Of a DNA stretch of 64,000 nt, positions 37,120 to 48,945 are shown in pieces. Numbering within the stretch: position 1 is the first letter of the stretch; every line of letters starts with the position of its first letter. The DNA is taken from assembly GCA_963727755.1 (NCBI GenBank), contig CAVSHN010000014.1, forward strand, positions 124,001-188,000. The letters are read 5' to 3'. Position numbers and translations under genes: made by a program. The DNA comes from DASYAN01 sp963727755 (GTDB lineage Bacteria > Chloroflexota > Ktedonobacteria > Ktedonobacterales > Ktedonobacteraceae). The notes beneath the pieces were generated by a model, which worked only from the letters and a program-made list of their open reading frames with translations, was not told where the DNA came from and ran no database searches.

Positions 37120-39341
37120 ATGAAACGTGATCAACAGCACCTAGATCAATACGAACTACAACACTGTCTGAGAAGAGATACGACAAGCGAGGTCTGGAAA
37201 GCTTTTGATACTCAGCAGCGCCGCTATGTAACCATCACACTACTACATTTTACGTTGCCACCAGATGAGGCGATTCCGCGTTTCTTGCGTGAGACATGTC
37301 CTCTGGTGGCGCTGCGTCATTCTCATCTTGTGCCAATATTTGGAGTGAGGCTGCTCTCTCGCACAACTGCCGCTCTGAGCAGTAATAGTGAGGCCTATCT
37401 TGTAATGGATTATATTGAAGGCCTATTACTGACAGAGTATCTCCAAACCCTCAATCAGACCCACAAAATGCTTTCTCCTGCTGAGATTATACAGATTCTG
37501 GCTCCCATTGGAGAGGTAATCGACTATATTCACCAGCAAGGGATTATCCACAGTTTGATCACATCAAGTTCTATTTTACTTAGCAAGAATAGCCAATCTG
37601 ACAGTCCCTTGGGTGCACCCAAGTTGATAGACCTGGGCATGCATAATACCTATGATCCTTACCAACTTTCACCTAGGGAGGTGGGCTATATCGCCCCAGA
37701 AATTATCCAGGGTGAGACAAATAATGTTCGCAGCGATTCTGTATTCTCTGGGCATTCTTCTCTACGAGATGAGTACAGGCACACTCCCTTTTCACGGAGT
37801 AACAACAGCTGAAGTTATCAGCCAACAGTTGAATGCAATGCCTCCTTCACCTGCGCTACTCAATCCCTCGATCGGGCCAGGATTGACAGCAGTGATGATG
37901 CGTGCTCTCGCTAAAGATCCATCAGGGCGTTTTCCTTCAGCCTCTGCGATGATCCATGCGCTGAGCAAAGCGTTCCAAATGCCTATACCACAAGTTTCAG
38001 GCCAGATGAGTAGCCAAAAGAGTCCGCAAGATGATGCTATGTCTGACAAGACTGCAATCACTGGACCTCCGCAGCAGATGGTAGCAGTAGCTTCCACACC
38101 TGTTCTGTCTGGTGCTGCTTCACCGTTCAAAAAATCAACACGGTCTCATACTCGTCCGGCCTATATTATCTTGACGATCCTAGTGCTACTGATAGTGATT
38201 GCTGCCAGTGTAGGAGCTTGGTTCTTCTTTTCACGTCCCACAGCTCCACAACGACTGTTAGCTGGTCATGCCTTCTTTATTAGCAGCGGACTAATGAGCT
38301 TGACGAGTTCAAGTGGTATCACAGACGGGCTAGAGGTCCACCTGCAAAATATGAGTGCTCCACAGCCAGGGAAAAGCTATTATGTCTGGTTGGAACCTGA
38401 TACCAATGACGAGACAAATACATTACCTTTGCTGATTGGCACGCCAGAAATACATCAAGGCCAAGCAACGTTAAACTATGCAGGTGATGCAAATCATACT
38501 AACTTACTCAGTAAATACAGCCGCTTGCTGATAACTGAGGAAGATATTAATTCACAGCCAGTAAATCCGTCGCCAGATCCGACTGCCTGGGTTTACTCGG
38601 CAATTTTCTCGCACACACCGAATCCGTTGGATAGGGAGAATCATTTTAGCTTGCTTGATCACCTACGACACTTGCTTTCACAAGATCCGAAGCTCGCAAA
38701 GGTGAATTTAGTTGGGGGCCTGGACATGTGGCTCTATAGAAATACACTAAAGATCCTAGAGTGGTCGGGTAGCGCACGTGACCTCGCCCTTGCTAATGAT
38801 GACACTGGCCTTATACGCAGACAGCTGGTACGTATTCTGGATTATCTGGATAGCTCCCAATACGTGCAGACTGAGAATTTACCACCCGATCTAGCCGCTA
38901 CCCCTGTCCTGACAGATCCAAAAATTGCACGAGTTGGTTTACTGGAGATCAGTGCCAGCGCAGCAACCGCCAGGATATCTGAAACATATTGGTACCCACT
39001 TGACGGAAATCACACAATCACCTGGCGTTACCCCCGAACAGAAGGAATTGGCAATTGAGGTTAATGATGATATTAATAACGTCCAAAGCTGGCTAACTAG
39101 TGTCCACACAGATGCTACAGAGTTGCTCCATATGCCCGCCGACCAATTAGTGCAAACACAAACGTCTCCTATTTTCAACGATATGTTTGCCCAGGCAAAC
39201 AAAGCGTTCATTGGTCAGACTGATCCCCATACGGGAGAGGTGAAGGAGGGCGTTGCTCAGATCCATTACAAGATTCAGAGCTTAGCAACTTTTAATATTA
39301 CCGCATGTACAGGTAATACCTGTATAGGGGGACCTTTCTGA
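37120..39341 (+). pseudogene. Receptor pseudokinase C, two +1 frame breaks
   Basis: Kinase-like domain in which the catalytic residues are gone: glycine loop CLRRDTTSEVWKAF without glycines, VAIK lysine replaced (YVTITLL), HRD..KxxN replaced by IIHSLITSSSILL, DFG turned into DLG. Overall fold signals remain (VMDYIEGLLLTEYL, GYIAPEIIQGE). One extra T near 37733 (GATTCTG instead of GATCTG) shifts the frame before LYSLGILLYEM. Then a linker, membrane helix (IILTILVLLIVIAASVGAWFF) and an extracellular domain with GKSYYVWLEPD, recalling RskA-type anti-sigma domains. A second +1 break near 38955 precedes AQQPPGYLKHIGTHLTEI. The loss of catalytic residues is independent of the frame breaks, so this is a pseudokinase by design. 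Its TGA overlaps the ATG of kinase D. Confidence 0.8.
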
Positions 39342-41771
39342 TGAGTAATATGCCTCAACGTTTGGGTAAATATGAACTGGTAGAGTGCCTGGGACATGGG
39401 GCTACGGCTGAGGTGTGGAAAGCTTTAGATACTCAGTTGCAACGCTTTGTGGCGATTAAGATGCTACGCCCGAATTTGCGCGATGACCCGACATTTGTAG
39501 AACGCTTCCAGCGCGAGGCTCAGCTCATTGCCTCGTTGCACCACCCTAACATTGTTCAGATTTACGATTTTCAGGTATTCCAGCCACTAGCATCCGCCCA
39601 GGATAGCTCCCCCGATATGCATCCTATCGCTTATATGGTCATGGATTATATCGAAGGACCAACGCTAGCCCACTATATTAGCAATACGTCAAATAAAGGG
39701 CGGCTCATTCCACCAGCAGAGATTGTTAGTCTCTTGACATCGATCAGTCTAGCTATTGATTATGCGCATCACCAGGGAATGATTTATCGCGATATTAAAC
39801 CAGCAAATATTCTGCTAGATCGGCGTAATACCAGACGTAACCCGGTGGGCGAGCCAGTCCTGACTGATTTTGGGATAGCCAGACTGCTCAATACATCATC
39901 GACTACACAAACTGGGATGCAACTTCGGCACTCCGGCATATATCTCTCCTGAGCAGGTGCAGGGCCACCCAGCTACTGAGCGCAGCGACCTCTATTCACT
40001 AGCAGTCATTCTCTATGAGATAACAACAGGAGTTATGCCATTTCAGGGCAAATCGCCGACTGACGTGATGATGCAGCATAGTAGTATGACTCCTATTATT
40101 CCTTCGTCGGTTAATACGCATGTTCCGCCTGCTCTGGATCAAGTGATTATGCGTGGGCTGGCAAAAGACCCAACACAGCGCTTCTCCAGTGCTGCCACCA
40201 TGACGGTGGCCGTTGCCCACGCTTTGGGCGTACCAGCACCAACAATTCTGGGACAGCAACAGGACACCTCAGAGGAACAGGATCCACCGACGAGAGTAAC
40301 ACTATCCTCTACACCAGCATCTAGCGGGCAACCCCCTACTGGGTCGACACCCTGGTGGCAGGGACCTGCTAGCGGGAGTCAATATGTCCCAGGATGGCCT
40401 TCTATACGAACAGGTCAAACTGGAGGGATTGCGCCAGTGACACCAGGGCTTACACCTTCCCCACAATCAATGCCGAAGGAGGCTCATCTTATCACAACTC
40501 CAGCCCAACAGATCCATAGCCCTAAGCCACAGAGGCGACGCTCTGGCCGTATCGCCACCCTAATTGCTATTGTAGTAATTGTGTGTATCATAGGAGGGCT
40601 AGCTATTGTTTTTATCCCCGGACTCTTTCTAAGCAACAGCATTATAGGACAGGCCTTCTACACCAGTAGTGGGCAGATCACGCCTGGGACGGCCCAGGGG
40701 ATTGCTGATCAAATGCAGATTGACTTGCACAATGTTCCCTCGCCTCAAGCGGGTAAAAGCTACTATGTCTGGTTGCTCGCAGATAAAGTCAAGGTGGGTA
40801 GCGATCAGGATCTGACCGGGCCTCCACCGATACACCCACCTCTACTGCTGACGAATAACCTACCCGTGAATAATGGGAACATTCATTTTTTCTACCCCGG
40901 TGATGCTCACCATAACAACCTCTTATCCGAGACAAGCCGTTTGCTGATTACTGAGGAAAATACTAGCCAGAAGCCGAGTGCGCCTTCAAGCGATCGTTCT
41001 ACTTGGCGCTACTTTGCTATGATCCCACAGCAGCCCATACCGGGTGATCCGACACAACTCAATGCCATCAATCATATTCGCCATCTTTTCTATAATGGGT
41101 CGCATATCAAAGAGCTAGCCTTGCCTGGCGGGCTCGATTTCTGGGCATCAAGGAATACGGAGAAGGTGCTGGAGTGGTCTGTGGCAGCTAGAGATGATTG
41201 GTATGGAGCAGATACAACCACCGCACAGATACAGCTGATGCAGCCTCTGTTTATCCGTATTCTGGATTACCTCGATGGGGAGCAGAATGTCCATATTGAT
41301 GTTCCACCTGGTACACCTTTACTGACTGACCCGACACAAGCTAGCGTAGCCTTGTTGACCGTCGATCCGTTGCGCCAGGGCGGAGCGAATTTAACAACAA
41401 ACCCGCAGGGTTACATCGATCATATAGAATTACATGTAAATCAGATTGCACGAGCCCCTGATGTTTCATCTGATATGCGTTTGGAGGCCTCACAAATCCT
41501 GATTGCCTCGCAAAATGCGGGAAAATGGCTGTCAAATGCACGCAAGGATGCTGTTGCACTTTTTGCTATGAGCAATAATGATCCAATACAATTGCAGCAG
41601 TCTCAAGCAGGTCAGCTACTAGATGACATGGTAAATCAGGCTACTTGTGCATATATTGGTCAACTGGACCCAGTAACCAATCAGATACACCCCGGCCTAA
41701 TTCAAGCACACTATGAGATTCAGAAGCTGGCGGTGCTGAATATTACTACTAATTTGCCAAATAGCCTTTAG
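39341..41771 (+). pseudogene. Receptor Ser/Thr kinase D, one +1 frame break
   Basis: Active-type kinase domain: LGHGATAEVWKALD, VAIKMLRPN, YRDIKPANILLD, TDFGIAR. Near 39925 one base must be skipped (CAACTTCGG read as CAA, then TTC GGC) to reach FGTPAYISPEQ. The rest is one frame to 41771: C-lobe (SDLYSLAVILYEITTG), Pro/Thr-rich linker, membrane helix (IATLIAIVVIVCIIGGLAIVFI) and an extracellular domain of about 360 residues with GKSYYVWLLAD and a long helical part (IELHVNQIARAPDVSSD). Same architecture as C and E; starts inside the stop of C (TGATG), so C and D are translationally coupled. Confidence 0.8.
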
Positions 41772-41789
41772 AAATGGGGATTGCATTCT

Positions 41790-43369
41790 ATGGACTCAAA
41801 AGGCTACAATCTTAGCAAGTATCAACTGGTTGAATGCATTGCTTATGGAGGGATGGGAGAGGTCTGGAAAGGCCTTTCGATACCCAGTTGAAGCGCTATG
41901 TTGCTATCAAACTGCTACACCCAAGCATGCAGCAAGACCCCGATTTTATCACACGTTTTGAGCAGGAGGCTCGACTGATTGCATCATTGCACCATCCTAA
42001 TATCATCAAAATTCATGATTTCAAGATCGATAATCTCCATAGCTCATATTCTCCTAATTCTGCTTCTCTACTCTGTTATATGGTAATGGATTATGTTCCA
42101 GGACAAACGCTGGCAGACTATATTAGCAACACGTCTCGCAATGGGAAGTTCCCACCTGCCATGGATATTGTTTATATCTTTACAGCGGTTGGTCAGGCAC
42201 TTGATTACGCTCACCAGCGAGGTTTGATTCACCGCGACATCAAACCCGCTAATATTCTGCTTGATAAGCGGACACCTACAGCGAGAGCGATGGGCGAGCC
42301 TATTCTTACCGATTTTGGGATTGCTCGCCAACGTGGGATAACAAGCGGCACTATGATTGGATCTGTCATAGGCACACCAAAGTATATTGCACCAGAACAA
42401 GCTAGGGGCCAGTATGATGATCCACGTAGCGATCTCTATTCCCTTGGCATCATTCTGTATGAGATTATGACTGGTGATGCTCCTTTTCAAGCAGATACAC
42501 CACTAGCAGTTATGATGCAACATCTCCAAGAGAATCCTAGACCACCCGAAATAATTAATCCACATATTTCACAGAGTTTGTCGCAGGTGATTCTTAAGAG
42601 CATTGCTAAAGACCCGGATGAACGGTTCCCTACGGCAGCCGCTCTGGCCCTGGCTCTGGCTCAAGCATTCCATGTGCCAGCACCGCAAGATCTGACAGGT
42701 TCAAGTAATGAATTGCCTAGCAGACGCGATAAATCGGGTCCCTACACCGCAAGCAATAAATTGTCGCATTCAAGTATACTTCATGGTTTATCAAGCGAAA
42801 AGGTACGGGGCAGATTGATCGCGTCCATCGGGCTTGGAATCCGAAGTAAGCATAAGAGGCTGTGGGTGATTGGGCTGACAGCTCTCCTGGTACTTGTTTT
42901 GCTAGGTTCAGGCCTGATAGCACGCATGATCTTCTCACCATCGTCGATCAGTGGCCCTGCTGGAGAAACAGTTATCGGTCACGTTAGCTTTATTCAGCGT
43001 GGAACATCACAGAATTATAATGCAGTGCGAATTGATATCACACATGTGCCCGAATTGCCAGAAGGGATGGCTTATTACGCTTGGATTGAATTGGTGAATG
43101 TTAAAGACGATGAGAATACGGTCCCACCACATTGGGAACTTTCTGTTAGCAATCAGGCTATCCATACGTCGCCGTTGACATTTGCAGGATTTGCTAATTT
43201 GTATGTGCCTCCTAGCTTGTTCCTGATTACGAAAGAACAGACGACTATTGCTCCTATTGTGCCTGATCCAAATCCTACTGCTCGTCTGTATTACGCTTGG
43301 GTAACTTCTGCTACGATAGACCTGAAACCATGCCCTGCTAGTAAGACTGATAATGCTTGTTTTAGGTGA
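41790..43369 (+). pseudogene. Receptor Ser/Thr kinase E, frame broken near its start
   Basis: From ATG 41790: SKYQLVECIAYGGMGEVWKG, then the frame is lost near 41875. GGCC and TTT there each carry one base more than kinases C and D (which read AAAGCTTTTGATAC-like AF/LDTQ); removing both gives WKAFDTQLKRYVAIKLLHPS. From there one frame runs to 43369: HRDIKPANILLDK, TDFGIARQRG, GTPKYIAPEQARGQ, membrane helix (LWVIGLTALLVLVLLGSGLIA) and only the first half of the extracellular domain (YYAWIEL); it is shorter than in C and D. Last gene of the kinase row. Confidence 0.8.
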
Positions 43370-43381
43370 AGCGAGTATATA

Positions 43382-43518
43382 ATTGTCAAGGTGGTAACTC
43401 CAACTAACCTGACACCAGAACAAAAGCGCTTGCTGGAAGAATTCGCTCGCCTTGAACGGGAACAAAATGAGCAGAATGATAAGAACATTTTCCGCAATGC
43501 CTTCGAGAAAGCGAAGGA
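43382..43518 (+). pseudogene. Copy of the last 137 bases of dnaJ
   Basis: Aligns to 36796-36932 without gaps, 11 differences in 137 bases (about 92% identity). Nine codons differ and eight of these changes are silent (only Val to Ala in IFRNxFEKAK is not). It encodes TPTNLTPEQKRLLEEFARLE and the following helix but no J domain or zinc region. The silent pattern says it was part of a working dnaJ for some time before being cut down. It closes the kinase row C-D-E on the right as dnaJ itself does on the left. Confidence 0.9.
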
Positions 43519-43615
43519 AAATCGACACTGGTCAGAGTCCACCAAACTAGTTGAGCCATCAGCACTCCAGCTCATCCCATTGTGATTTTGCAGACATATC
43601 AGAACTTGAGAAACC

Positions 43616-43660
43616 TGTCCCTCTTTCTCCATTGAAAAAAGAGCCCCACTTGCCTATACT
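43616..43660 (+). promoter_or_regulatory. TGTCCC box and -10, copy 1
   Basis: TGTCCC (43616-43621) followed by a CT-rich tract; TATACT (43655-43660) begins 39 bases after the start of the box. The same spacing recurs at 55675 and 57520, and nearly at 50572 and 56040. Lies about 190 bases ahead of the coiled-coil/C39 gene. Confidence 0.5.
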
Positions 43661-43851
43661 CACTATCAAGAACTCTGGTAACAGGAAGAGAGAATAAAGC
43701 CTTCACGACCCGATGACCTTACAACATTCAGAGAGTGTTGAGAGTATGACATCAACACTAGTCTCGATGACCTACGGATGCACGATCTTTCCGACTTGGG
43801 GAAGACATCTCATTCCATTCGTCATCCTTGCATTGGGAAGGACACAAAGAC

Positions 43852-46159
43852 GTGAATAGAGAGAGAACAAATCCAAGTGATGGCAAGAACCAGCCGGATT
43901 TAAATAAAGCAAGAAATCCGCTTGATGTGATAAGAAATCTTGCACGTTGTTTTCAACCAAAAGTGCATGATCAAACTTCACCATCAGAAATGCCTGCTAC
44001 TAGGCACCAAGAGAAGCATCATTCTTTGCAAAATACATATGATAATGCGATTAGTGATATATATGAAGGAAAAGTTAAGAGCGAGATTAGCAGATATCAA
44101 AAAGAACTTGAGAAATGTGAATCAAAACTGAAAGAAGTATTGTACGACCTCAATGCATCTCGTTACCAATTGGCACAATGGCAGCAACAGAGGGATAAAC
44201 ATTGGACCATCCTTGAGCAGAGCAAGCAAGTGTTAGATGACCACAAGCAACTGCTAAGAGATCCCCAAAGAGAACGAGAGGAACTCAACAAGATTGATGC
44301 GACAGTAGCTCCTCTGCTCAAAGAACTTCGTGATGTTCAGAAAAAGATCGCTAGTCTGACAAAAAGACGAGATAACCCCCGCAATAACATACAAAAAGTC
44401 AAAATAGAGCTAAATAGAGCTATTAATCCATTTAAGCATGCAATATATACCTATTTATCTCTTGGTTATAAAAATGATTTAGCACAAACAAAAATGCATA
44501 GGCATTATCAACTGCGATACGAAATGCAGAATGCATCAATCACTTCTGCCGACAAAGTTTGTATACAGTTTGATAAACACAACTCAGCTCTCAAAGAGAT
44601 GAGAGCAATACATGAGAATGTTCACGAAGAATTAACGTGGTATAGTCCTCGCACAACTCCCTTCGCTCAGGAAAACTCGACCGCTTCACTTCCAGAGCAA
44701 CCCTCGGTTCAGAAGATCACTCAATTGCGCAAAGATGTTCAGCGAATCCAAAATTTGATGAATGTGGGCCAGTGGTGTTCAGATGAGTCACGGGTAAAAG
44801 TTCAGGAACTTGCTGATAATATCCAACAGCTTTATAATTATGCAGATGCTATTGATAAGCAACTAAATGAGCATTATAACCACCTCAAGATATTTGCTGA
44901 GGGACTCCCCCAGGAACTGGAGAAATTAGAGAACTTTTGCAGTAAGTTCTGGCATTATCAATCCTCAGACTATTACAATCCCTATTACACAAAAAAGCGT
45001 GCACGCGTCGAGGGTATGGGCGATATCGATTACACGCTGCCTGGAACATGTTCTATCATGTCTACAAGACGAGGCTTGCGCAAACTGGGCATAGATATCC
45101 ATTCTGATGCCACAGAGAAGAAGATTGCTCAACTTATTGAGTATCCAGTAGATCCAGAAAACAGGGGGGACATGGCCATCTAATATCCAAAAAGCATACC
45201 AACACTATGGCTTTGATTATATCCATATTGATACCAGTATCGATCCAGGGAAAGTAGTTACCATAGAGGATATCGATTGTGTAACGAAACATGGCCATGT
45301 TATTGATGTAAGTGTGAATAAACCGGACATTGGAGGGCATTCCCTGCTCATTGAGCAAGTGACAAGGACAGAGAATGGTTACCGTGTTACCCTTTATGAT
45401 CCTTATAATGATAAGAAAGTAACTTTACCTTATGAAGAGCTTGAGAAGGTCTTAGCGGGTACGTACACTCTGCCCTCAGAGAAACAGAGAGAGACGCGGA
45501 AGCCCATTCTCAAAGACAATCGCGAAGAGGTGCCACCACATCTCCACAGTATGGTGCCCAGCGAGGAAAATATCCATATCTATTCAATGTTGCCTGAGTC
45601 ATCTTATATCATGGCGATAAGACGAGGCTTGAACAAACTAGGCATAGATATTAAAGCCGACGCGACAGAGATAAAGATCGCTCAGCTTGTTGAGTATCCA
45701 TATAGTAGTACAACAGAAGAGCCACTCATGCAGAAGATCGTAAAAGCATACCAACACTATAACATAGATTATACCTTTAGGCCGGGATTAGTAACCAGAG
45801 ATGAGATTGATAGTGCAACAAAGCATGGCCATGGTATCCATGTTGTGGAAGCCAAACCTGGAGGTGGAGAGCAAAGCCTGCTCATCGAGAAAGGAAGATG
45901 GACAGAGAATGGCTACCATGTTACCTTTTATAATCCTGATCAAGGTAAAAGAGAAACTTTATCTTATGAGCAGCTTGAGAACCGCTTACTGAGTGGTTAC
46001 ATTCTTCCTTCAGAGGAAGAGATGAGAAAAAAGTATGAAGATAGCAAGCAATCAAGCAGTGGGTGTGTGGCGAAGAAGCGGAACAGATTGGAGAGGCTTT
46101 TTGCACGTCTTCAGCCAAGATCTGGGACACATTGGACTGACAAGTCATTACGCTCATAA
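43852..46159 (+). pseudogene. Coiled-coil protein with two C39-like peptidase domains, frame break in a G6 run
   Basis: Start GTG 43852 with GGGAAGGA nine bases before. No signal peptide. Residues to about 380 are mostly coiled coil (KSEISRYQKELEKCESKLKE, LLKELRDVQKKIASLTKRRD). Then two related domains of about 150 residues: copy 1 has TCSIMSTRRGLRKLGID, GGHSLLIEQ and VTLYDPYN, fitting the Cys/His/Asp order of C39-like papain folds; copy 2 has SSYIMAIRRGLNKLGID, GEQSLLIEK and VTFYNPDQ, so all three positions are replaced. The frame breaks at six G (45165-45170): with five, ENRGTWPSNIQKAYQHY joins the halves. Function unknown; perhaps one active and one scaffolding protease domain. Confidence 0.65.
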
Positions 46160-46181
46160 ATTGGTTATTGAAGTTTCTACG

Positions 46182-47648
46182 TTATGGCCCACAATTAATT
46201 CGATTTTCTTCTCTAGGTAATATCTGTTGCAGAGCAAAGCAAAGTAAGATGAGTATAGCAGGCATGAAGGTTATGAGATATGCTAGGTTATTGACAAGGG
46301 CAAGATTAGGATCAGTGAGCCCAAGCCAAACCCATAAATAGACATAGGTCGTCACTGAAAGTGAAGCCCCGTACACAAAAACGAACAAGGACAGCGAGAT
46401 AGCAGCACTTGGAAGCAGTATCCCGAACATCACAGGCCAGATGGCATACCAGATTTCAAAGTTGGTCACTGCAAGTGCCAGGAAAAAGAAGAGCGCAAGA
46501 AAACATGCACGAAGCAGGTCAGGGAGACGTTGGGTCGAAAGGAAGAGCGCATAGAGATAGATAATCCCAAAAAGCACACGTCCTAATAGCTTGGCCCTAT
46601 CCTGCGTAATCTGTCCCAATGAGATATTGGTTAACATTGTGCTAAATGAGGACATGTAACGCTGATCCTGGCTCAACAGGGGATTAAGGGTAGCAATCCC
46701 CCCCCAGAAAGGTCCATAGATAACAATAACGAGCAGGAGTGCGCTGAGAATGGCTAAAATCAGGTATTTTATTCGCTCACGGCCAGTCGGCTGATGCACA
46801 ATACCATAGGTGAGGAAGAGCGGAAGCAGCGGCAAGGTAGCAAACTTCACTAATGAGGAAGCCACAATGAGGACGAAGGCCAATAGCAAACGATCATAGA
46901 CTAAGGCCAACGTCGCGAGAAGAGCAAAGAGCATCATGCTTAAATCGTTATGGCTATTGGCACTATACTCGAAAAGTGTATAGGGGTTCCACGCAATGAA
47001 GAGAGCACCTGCAAGCGCAAGCTTTGGATTAACACGAGAAAGTATTTTATAAACGATAAATGCTTCTATTATCAGCATACTAGAGAACATTAGTTTAAGC
47101 AGCAACAGATTTGCAAGCAGATTTCTTGCAGCAATCAACGTTGGTAAAGCATCAATGAGAAGACCAAGAGGACCATAGGGAGCAACATAGCTTATCCAAC
47201 CCCCAGCTAAGGTGATGAGAGGATCATTGGAGTACACGGCTCCTGGTACGAGTATAGGATTGGCATGGTGTTGGATGAGGACCAAGCTTTCAGCGAAATA
47301 GATAAACACATCAATAGCAGTGACCGGATAGACGAATATCATAGTGAGGGCAAAGAGACCACCGAAACCCAGGATTAAATAGAGGGTAGAACGATCGGTG
47401 AGATGGCGTGCTTTCAAACAGGCAAATCCGAAAAGGATAAAGAGTACGCTCAAGACGACAACAAACATTACAAATCCGGCATGTGAGTGTCTTAGTATAT
47501 ATCCCATGTCAGTGAGCCTCTGATAATACTTTAATAAGGGGAACTGGCGAACAAAATATAGGATATAGAGTAATTCACAACTCAGACCAATAATAATTAG
47601 CAGCAAACGGGACCGGATAAAAGAAACTATTTTTAGGGCAGAATCCAT
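46182..47648 (-). CDS. Polytopic GT-C type glycosyltransferase (mannosyltransferase-like)
   Basis: 488 residues from ATG 47648 behind AGGAGG; earlier in-frame ATGs lie inside the upstream gene. About 12 membrane helices. The first outer loop has VYPVTAIDVFIYFAESLVL, with an Asp where GT-C enzymes keep a catalytic acid; ISYVAPYGPLGLLIDALP follows, and WNPYTLFEYSANSHNDLSM is typical of the GT87/MptA-like group, which uses polyprenyl-phosphate sugars. Last gene of a three-gene operon of envelope proteins. Acceptor unknown. Confidence 0.7.
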   Translation of the reverse strand: MDSALKIVSFIRSRLLLIIIGLSCELLYILYFVRQFPLLKYYQRLTDMGYILRHSHAGFVMFVVVLSVLFILFGFACLKARHLTDRSTLYLILGFGGLFALTMIFVYPVTAIDVFIYFAESLVLIQHHANPILVPGAVYSNDPLITLAGGWISYVAPYGPLGLLIDALPTLIAARNLLANLLLLKLMFSSMLIIEAFIVYKILSRVNPKLALAGALFIAWNPYTLFEYSANSHNDLSMMLFALLATLALVYDRLLLAFVLIVASSLVKFATLPLLPLFLTYGIVHQPTGRERIKYLILAILSALLLVIVIYGPFWGGIATLNPLLSQDQRYMSSFSTMLTNISLGQITQDRAKLLGRVLFGIIYLYALFLSTQRLPDLLRACFLALFFFLALAVTNFEIWYAIWPVMFGILLPSAAISLSLFVFVYGASLSVTTYVYLWVWLGLTDPNLALVNNLAYLITFMPAILILLCFALQQILPREENRINCGP

Positions 47649-47670
47649 TCTTTTCCTCCTATCAATATGA

Positions 47671-48945
47671 TCATTCGACTTCTCTCTGCCTCGTCTCGGG
47701 CTGTACATTCGCAGTATTCCCATTTTCTTGGTGTTGATCATTATAACTGTGATCCCGATTTTCCTGGGAAGGCTCTTGATCATCTTCAGCGAAATTGTCG
47801 CGATGAACCTTGGCATAACGCCTGAATAGGACGATTGGGACTACGAGTAAGACCACAACGATAATACATGCAACGACCGTGATAATATTCTGGAACGTAT
47901 GGGCCTGCTGCGGGGTTGCAGAAAATACAGGCGGGTTGAGACCTGTGATAATAAAGTACGGACTACCACCAAGATCAAAGGTATTGGCAAACTGATGGGC
48001 TGGGATATCAAACATGGCAACCTTGCCATCCTGCAGTGCCACAAAGGCTAGCTGCCCATCACTGGTTATAGCAACAGAGTTCGGAGTGCTTGGCAGCGGA
48101 ATGGTGCGACCCGGCTCCTGAGGTAATGCAACACCTGCATTGATTGGTTCGAGCACCACGAGTTGACGGTTCTTCTGATCGGGAACATAGATTTCTCCGG
48201 TATTCTCATCAAAATCCATCGCGGCATAACTGCCACCAGAGACCAACGTCAAAACTTTGTATGTATTGAGATCTACAGTAATGACCGTTCCCTGTTGAGT
48301 TGTCACATAAACTGCCGATCCGGGTGGAATAGAGATATAGCGAGGGCCCTGGGGAATCAGGATATTTTGGACCTGCGTCGCTTTGATGTCATCGAAGACA
48401 GTCAAACTGGCGGAATCGGCAACCCAGAGCTGGTTACCACTGTTGGGAGAGAGTGATGTGCCAACAGCAGCAACGCCAAGCCCGTAAATCGGCCCGTGCA
48501 ACTGAAATGTGTGATTAATATGGCAGTTGTCAGGGTTAATCGAGGTCACAGTCGAGGCATCATTGCTAGCAGCAAAGAGGATGTTGGCATTGGGGTCCAT
48601 GGCTAACAACGTTGGATGTCCGGGCACAGTAACACTACAGAAGATCTCACCTGAGCTAGCAATAACGACGGCGACACGTCTCAAGCGAGGCTGTGTGACA
48701 TAGAGGTATTTGCCATCCAAGCTCAAGAGTATCATATGTGGATCACCAGGGATAGCCATATGACCAATGATTTTTTGCTGTGCAATATCGATGATTCCTA
48801 TCCCTTGTGCGGCTCCAGCAATATAAGCTCGATTAGGTGCACCACCATCTGCATGAACAGTCGTCATAGGGGCCAGTAATAAGAGACACAGACAATTAAG
48901 CGTTGTGATGACAAACCAGAGAGAGAGACGCGCAAACATGGTCAT
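47671..48945 (-). CDS. Exported YVTN-type beta-propeller protein
   Basis: 424 residues. Signal peptide (VITTLNCLCLLLLAPMTTVHA), then propeller blades of the YVTN/YncE kind (YLYVTQPRLRRVAVV, NILFAASNDASTVTSIN, EIYVPDQKNRQLVVLEP, LAFVALQDGKVAMFDI) and a C-terminal membrane helix with a polar, Gln/Asn-rich cytoplasmic tail. Overlaps the upstream gene by four bases (ATGA), so translationally coupled. Probably a ligand- or scaffold-binding domain held at the membrane. Confidence 0.75.
   Translation of the reverse strand: MTMFARLSLWFVITTLNCLCLLLLAPMTTVHADGGAPNRAYIAGAAQGIGIIDIAQQKIIGHMAIPGDPHMILLSLDGKYLYVTQPRLRRVAVVIASSGEIFCSVTVPGHPTLLAMDPNANILFAASNDASTVTSINPDNCHINHTFQLHGPIYGLGVAAVGTSLSPNSGNQLWVADSASLTVFDDIKATQVQNILIPQGPRYISIPPGSAVYVTTQQGTVITVDLNTYKVLTLVSGGSYAAMDFDENTGEIYVPDQKNRQLVVLEPINAGVALPQEPGRTIPLPSTPNSVAITSDGQLAFVALQDGKVAMFDIPAHQFANTFDLGGSPYFIITGLNPPVFSATPQQAHTFQNIITVVACIIVVVLLVVPIVLFRRYAKVHRDNFAEDDQEPSQENRDHSYNDQHQENGNTANVQPETRQREVE

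Noticed and set aside
43391..43585. Independent 64-residue gene
   Set aside because: It is the end of dnaJ without its domains, has no ribosome binding site and runs into unrelated sequence.
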